Below are positions 6,908 through 10,537 of a stretch of DNA of 10,537 nt, in pieces. The notes beneath the pieces are model-generated. The model had not been told where the DNA came from, did no database searches, and saw nothing but the letters and a program-made list of their open reading frames with translations. Position 1 is the stretch's first letter. Every line of letters starts with the position of its first letter. The DNA is from Hyphomicrobiales bacterium (GTDB lineage: Bacteria; Pseudomonadota; Alphaproteobacteria; Rhizobiales; JAJFHB01), in NCBI GenBank assembly GCA_021775795.1, contig JAJFHB010000485.1, positions 1 to 10,537 of the forward strand, in the 5' to 3' direction. The position numbers and the translations under genes are program-made.

Positions 6908-7729
6908 ATGATTGAAGGTATTGTCAACGCACCGGGCGCCGACATTCACTACATTCAGGAGGGCAACGGTCCTGACATTGTGTGGATCCCCGCAGGGGAT
7001 CAGACGTGTGACGTCTATGGCACCCAGTTCGAATTCTTCCGCGATAATTTCAGATGCACGTGCTTTGACCCGCGCGGTGTCGGCAAAACCATCTCAAAGT
7101 CCGAACCACCCTGGCCAATTGAGGTTTTCGCGGAGGACTGCGCCGAGCTCATCCGCCAGGTCTGCAATCCGCCTGTCGTGGTCATCGGCCTGTCGCTTGG
7201 CGCGCTGATAACTCAGGAACTGTCGATTTCCTATCCCGAACTCATACGGCTCGCCATCCCCATGGGGACGATCGCCCGAAAGACCGGGTTTGCAGCCGAA
7301 TGGGAAGAGGCTGAAATATCAATGGCGTCCAAGGGCATCAGGATGCCGGATGATTTTTCGGTCATCCACTACGCCATCCTGTCATACCCCGCCGAAGTGA
7401 TGGGCGATGATGCACTGTGGGAAAAAGTGCGTCCCTATGTGGCAAGCGCCTATGGCGACCGCGACCCGGCAATGCTGGCGGCCCAGTGGCAGGCCTGCCT
7501 TGAGTATGATTCGCTTGAACGTCTGCCCGGCTGCATGGTTCCGATGCATGTGATCTCTTTTGAGCAGGACCTGCAAACCCCGCCGGCGCGAGGGCGCGTG
7601 GTGGCGGAAGCAGCGGGTAATGGCCATTTTCATCAACTTGACGGACTTGGTCACTTCTCGATCTTTGGTCACAAGCCCGAAGTGGTCAATGAGTGCATAC
7701 GCGACATCATCAGTGGTTATGACGATTGA
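6908..7729 (+). CDS. Alpha/beta hydrolase
   Basis: This is a cytoplasmic alpha/beta-hydrolase fold enzyme of unknown substrate, 273 residues, with no signal peptide. The catalytic triad can be read directly. The nucleophile is S96 in the elbow VIGLSLGA, the acid is D221 in SFEQDLQTPP, and the base is H249 in LDGLGHFS. An oxyanion-loop candidate is WIPAGDQ (26-32), and FDPRGVGKT (53-61) is the usual strand-4 loop. The region between about 125 and 195 is a helical cap. A clear GAGGG at 6896-6900 lies 7 nt before the ATG. The gene follows the solute-binding protein gene by 87 nt on the same strand and precedes a uracil permease. This context recalls RutD-type hydrolases of pyrimidine breakdown only loosely, and an esterase, amidase or lactonase role is equally possible. 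Confidence 0.88.
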   Translation: MIEGIVNAPGADIHYIQEGNGPDIVWIPAGDQTCDVYGTQFEFFRDNFRCTCFDPRGVGKTISKSEPPWPIEVFAEDCAELIRQVCNPPVVVIGLSLGALITQELSISYPELIRLAIPMGTIARKTGFAAEWEEAEISMASKGIRMPDDFSVIHYAILSYPAEVMGDDALWEKVRPYVASAYGDRDPAMLAAQWQACLEYDSLERLPGCMVPMHVISFEQDLQTPPARGRVVAEAAGNGHFHQLDGLGHFSIFGHKPEVVNECIRDIISGYDD

Positions 7730-7944
7730 GCCTGCTCAACGCTTGCAAGAGTGCAGCTTGAACACAGCGCAATGGCGCCTGATCGACCGCAAACTTTTCC
7801 CCCAACAATCCAGTGCTTCTGCACAAGGTTATCAACAGGGCAGTGCACATCCATCTTCTTGATGTGGACGTGCAAATCGTTGGCCGCGTACTCTCCTTCA
7901 ATCCACCGCCGAGCAGAGGCGTGGATACAGGGAGGATGCAGATC
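7730..7944 (+). other. Leader region before the uracil permease, no gene seen
   Basis: This 215-nt stretch holds no gene I can support. The permease frame is open back to a GTG at 7813, but those extra codons give a non-hydrophobic, unconvincing extension with no ribosome binding site. Two small hairpins are visible: GTGC/GCAC with a TTCT loop (7813-7824), and CACATC (7846-7851) with GATGTG (7861-7866) around a 9-nt loop. I see no convincing sigma-70 promoter, no terminator, and no riboswitch I can recognise. GGAGG at 7931-7935 is the ribosome binding site of the next gene. Confidence 0.4.
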
Positions 7945-9264
7945 ATGACAAATGTGGAAAGTACCGAGCAAGGCGCAGCCGTTGCCTTTCAGGTCGAAGA
8001 CAAACCACCGGTAGGCCTGTGGTTGCCCCTTAGTCTGCAACATCTCTTCGCCATGTTCGGCGCCACAGTCCTGGTGCCGATCCTGACCGGGATCGACCCG
8101 GCGGTTGCCCTGTTTACAAGCGGCGTTGGCACGCTGCTCTACATGGTGGTCACCAAGGGCAAGATCCCGGCATATCTCGGATCATCTTTTGCCTTCATCG
8201 CCCCCATTATCGCCGGCAAGGAACTGGCAGGCGTGTCCGGCGCCATGTTCGGGGCGTTCTGTGCAGGCATTGTCTATCTTGTGGTTGCCGCCCTGATCAA
8301 AATGTTCGGCGTGCGGTGGCTTTTGAGACTGCTTCCCCCGGTCGTGGTCGGGCCGGTGATCATGGTCATCGGACTGGGCCTTGCGAGTGTCGCCATCAAC
8401 CTGGCAACGCTGTCCAATCCAGGTGATCCTTCTACCTACAGCGGCATGCATTTCGGCGTTGCCCTGTTCACGCTTGCTTGCGCCGTGACCTTCGCCATTG
8501 TCCTGCGCGGCTTTTTCACGATCATGCCCATTCTGCTCGCTATTGTTTGCGGCTACATATTTGCAGCGCTGTTCGGGCTCGTCGATCTCAGCTCTGTTGC
8601 TGGTGCGTCCTTCGTGCGCCTGCCGGACTTCACGTTCTTCGTGGCCGGTTTCGAAAATGGCATTCCCTGGGCGGTCCTGCCGCTTCTGGTGCCTGTTGCC
8701 ATTGTCACCATCGCTGAACACATCGGTGATCAAATCGTACTGTCGCGGGTGGTTGGCCGCAATTTCCTGAAGGATCCCGGTCTTCACCGCTCTCTCTTCG
8801 GCGACGGTCTGGCAACAATGCTGGCCGGCTTCTTCGGCGGGCCGCCGAACACGACCTATGGCGAGAACATCGGTGTCATGGCCATTACCCGGGTGTTCTC
8901 CATCTGGGTTGTCGGCGGCGCAGCGGTGATCGCCTTAGTGCTGGCATTCTTCGGCAATGTGGCGGCCTTCATCGGCTCTATCCCGACGCCTGTAATCGGC
9001 GGCGTCGCCATCGCACTCTTTGGTGTCATTGCCGCTTCCGGTGTCCGCACGCTGATCGAAGGCAAGGTGGATCTCGGCGAGAAACGAAACCTGCTGATTG
9101 TTTCCATCATTCTGGTGATTGGTATCGGTGGCGCAGTGTTGAGGCTCGGCGACTTCATGACGATTTCCAGCATGGCACTTGCAGCAATTACCGGCATCAT
9201 CCTCCACGCAGCCTTGCCGGGTAAGGATACAGCGGGAGACACGGGCGCCATTCTGGACGAGTAG
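7945..9264 (+). CDS. uraA: Uracil permease, NCS2 family (UraA type)
   Basis: NCS2 permeases of the UraA type carry uracil across the inner membrane with protons. The 439-residue product matches the family length and has the expected fourteen-segment hydrophobic pattern. Uracil-type binding residues are present: E258 and H259 in IAEHIGD, and E307 in NTTYGENIGVMAITRV (302-317). These correspond to the two glutamates that contact uracil in E. coli UraA. The N-terminal LQHLFAMFGATVLVP (31-45) and the GSSFAFI block (79-85) are also typical. The E/ENIG pattern fits uracil better than xanthine or urate carriers. RutG is a close relative that cannot be excluded. ATG 7945 was chosen because GGAGG at 7931-7935 lies 9 nt before it; ATG 7936 abuts that site and is unlikely. 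The gene starts 215 nt after the hydrolase. Confidence 0.92.
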   Translation: MTNVESTEQGAAVAFQVEDKPPVGLWLPLSLQHLFAMFGATVLVPILTGIDPAVALFTSGVGTLLYMVVTKGKIPAYLGSSFAFIAPIIAGKELAGVSGAMFGAFCAGIVYLVVAALIKMFGVRWLLRLLPPVVVGPVIMVIGLGLASVAINLATLSNPGDPSTYSGMHFGVALFTLACAVTFAIVLRGFFTIMPILLAIVCGYIFAALFGLVDLSSVAGASFVRLPDFTFFVAGFENGIPWAVLPLLVPVAIVTIAEHIGDQIVLSRVVGRNFLKDPGLHRSLFGDGLATMLAGFFGGPPNTTYGENIGVMAITRVFSIWVVGGAAVIALVLAFFGNVAAFIGSIPTPVIGGVAIALFGVIAASGVRTLIEGKVDLGEKRNLLIVSIILVIGIGGAVLRLGDFMTISSMALAAITGIILHAALPGKDTAGDTGAILDE

Positions 9265-9319
9265 CCCGTGGACATCGTGGTAGGCTGACAGGCTGATTCG
9301 TCTGCATCGAGCGCCTGCC

Positions 9320-10537
9320 ATGTCAGCTCTGTCCCAGAGCCAGAATTTTGCCCGAGCCTTTTCGGTTTATCTCGACCGCAGGGTTTTGATTGTCACATTG
9401 CTCGGCTTTTCTTCCGGGCTGCCCCTGGCGCTTTCCGGATCGACGCTTGCCATCTGGATGACAGAGGCCGGGGTTTCTCTGACCGATATCGGGCTCTTCG
9501 CTCTGGTCGGACTTCCCTACACCCTGAAATTTGCCTGGGCGCCGCTCGTTGACGCCATGGGAATTCCGTTTCTCACAAAGTCACTGGGTCGCCGGCGCGG
9601 CTGGATGGTCATGGTGCAGCTTGCGCTCATGGCCACAATTGCGTTTCTGGGAATTCTCGACCCGGTTGCCGCCCCGGCACTGGTTGCGCTTGGTGCCTTG
9701 TGTGTTGCCACCCTGTCAGCCACACAGGACGTGGTCATCGACGCCTTCCGCGTTGAAACCCTGGAGGATGATGAGCAAGCCGCCGGCATGGCCTGCTTTG
9801 TCGCAGCGTATCGGACTGCAATGCTGGTTTCGGGGGCAGGTGTCATCGCTGTTGTTAGCGTGCTTGAGGCCCGTGGTGTGGCGCCGGACACGGTGTGGGC
9901 GTGGGGATATGCAAGCGCTGCGGTGCTGCTGCTGATCGGATTGGCAGCGGTATTTCTTGCAAAGGAACCTGAAGCGCCCGCTGCAATCGAAACAACTGAA
10001 AGAAAACTCCTCCTGGCACGTTTTTCCATGACCGCCTGGGCGGCCTTTTCTGACTTTTTCAGCAAACCGGGTGCGATTGTCATTCTGGGCTTTGTTCTTC
10101 TGTTCAAATTCTGCGATGCCTTTGCCGGCGTCATGACAGGCCCCTTTGTCATCGACATCGGCTTCGACAAAGCAGCCTATGCCGCGATTGTCAAAGGGGT
10201 GGGATTTGCAGCCCTTATTGCCGGCGGTTTTGCGGGCGGGTTCGTGGCGCGCGGGCTGCCCCTGACAAATGCTCTGTGGATCGCAGCGCTTCTTCAGATG
10301 CTTTCCAATCTGATGTTTGCCTGGCAAGCGCACATCGGCGTTTCACATGCCGCACTCACGGCCACCATCATTATCGAGAATTTCACCGGCGCTCTCGGCA
10401 CGGTCATCTTTGTTGGCTATTTATCGAAGCTCTGCAGCAACCCAGCCCATACGGCGACGCAATTCGCCCTCCTGACCGCCTTTGCGGCGGTGGGCAGAAC
10501 AGTTCTGTCTGCTAGCTCAGGTTATGTTGCGGAGCAA
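9320..10537 (+). CDS. ampG: AmpG family muropeptide permease (MFS), 3' end outside window
   Basis: AmpG permeases import anhydro-muropeptides released by wall turnover so that the peptidoglycan can be recycled. In bacteria with inducible AmpC they also feed the signal for beta-lactamase expression. The frame runs unbroken for 406 codons from ATG 9320 to the window edge with no stop, so the C-terminus is missing. AmpG hallmarks read in order are LGFSSGLPLALSGSTL (28-43), LVGLPYTLKFAWAPLVD (63-79), RRRGWM (91-96), ATQDVVIDAFRVE (134-146) and EQAAGM (151-156), and near the end LCSNPAHTATQFALL and GRTVLS. An in-frame TAG at 9281-9283 limits upstream starts, and the ATG lacks a clear Shine-Dalgarno sequence. 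The gene begins 55 nt after the uracil permease on the same strand with no terminator visible between them. Confidence 0.9.
   Translation, partial: MSALSQSQNFARAFSVYLDRRVLIVTLLGFSSGLPLALSGSTLAIWMTEAGVSLTDIGLFALVGLPYTLKFAWAPLVDAMGIPFLTKSLGRRRGWMVMVQLALMATIAFLGILDPVAAPALVALGALCVATLSATQDVVIDAFRVETLEDDEQAAGMACFVAAYRTAMLVSGAGVIAVVSVLEARGVAPDTVWAWGYASAAVLLLIGLAAVFLAKEPEAPAAIETTERKLLLARFSMTAWAAFSDFFSKPGAIVILGFVLLFKFCDAFAGVMTGPFVIDIGFDKAAYAAIVKGVGFAALIAGGFAGGFVARGLPLTNALWIAALLQMLSNLMFAWQAHIGVSHAALTATIIIENFTGALGTVIFVGYLSKLCSNPAHTATQFALLTAFAAVGRTVLSASSGYVAEQ

Noticed and set aside
7831..7839. A DnaA-box-like TTATCAACA-type sequence near a short hairpin
   Set aside because: It is a single imperfect site with no cluster, AT-rich unwinding region or origin-linked genes nearby.
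7813..7944. GTG 7813 as start of the uracil permease
   Set aside because: There is no ribosome binding site before it, and the 44 extra residues are unlike the family. GGAGG before ATG 7945 decides the start.
8182..8787. A 201-codon minus-strand open frame opposite the uracil permease
   Set aside because: It is highly charged with no domain, and antisense to a membrane protein gene, which commonly yields such hydrophilic shadow frames.
9517..10170. A 217-codon minus-strand open frame opposite ampG
   Set aside because: Its composition is low-complexity (Ser/Ala/Thr-rich) and it mirrors the ampG frame, whose family motifs are clear.

Overview
The window looks like an ordinary chromosomal segment of an alphaproteobacterium, most likely from the Hyphomicrobiales (Rhizobiales) side of the class. 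The basis is moderately GC-rich DNA, the compact def-fmt-truA block with a divergent rmuC, and a Tat-exported family 5 solute-binding protein. I see no rRNA, tRNA, CRISPR array, insertion sequence, integrase or phage gene, and no base-composition break that suggests transfer.

Layout. Positions 1-563 (+) carry the 3' part of a gene for an uncharacterised membrane protein. Its end overlaps by 14 nt the end of truA on the opposite strand. Positions 550-2849 (-) hold the housekeeping block def, fmt, truA, which covers N-terminal formyl-methionine handling (deformylase and Met-tRNA formyltransferase) and tRNA pseudouridylation. A candidate promoter for it lies at 2873-2901. A 166-bp divergent region separates def from rmuC (3016-4185, +), a membrane-anchored coiled-coil protein with a nuclease-like domain. 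The rmuC promoter sits so close to the start codon that its mRNA may be leaderless. An exported L,D-transpeptidase (4326-4892, +) follows and is closed by a strong intrinsic terminator.

From about 5 kb onward the + strand encodes transport functions: a Tat-exported oligopeptide-type ABC solute-binding protein (5219-6820), an alpha/beta hydrolase (6908-7729), a UraA-type uracil permease (7945-9264) and an AmpG-type muropeptide permease (9320 to the window edge, partial). A perfect 10-bp stem-loop lies between the solute-binding protein and the hydrolase genes. No ABC permease or ATPase gene accompanies the binding protein inside the window.

How the genes relate. def and fmt act at the two ends of the same formyl cycle. 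The L,D-transpeptidase and AmpG both concern peptidoglycan, and the solute-binding protein family includes murein-peptide binders, so a loose cell-wall theme is possible but unproven. The hydrolase next to a uracil permease could instead indicate pyrimidine or amide catabolism. I found no convincing undescribed system. The most checkable points are the possible leaderless rmuC mRNA, the dyad and overlapping hairpins upstream of the solute-binding protein gene, the stem-loop after it, and the orphan status of that gene. Several start codons were placed from Shine-Dalgarno evidence rather than from the longest open frame.
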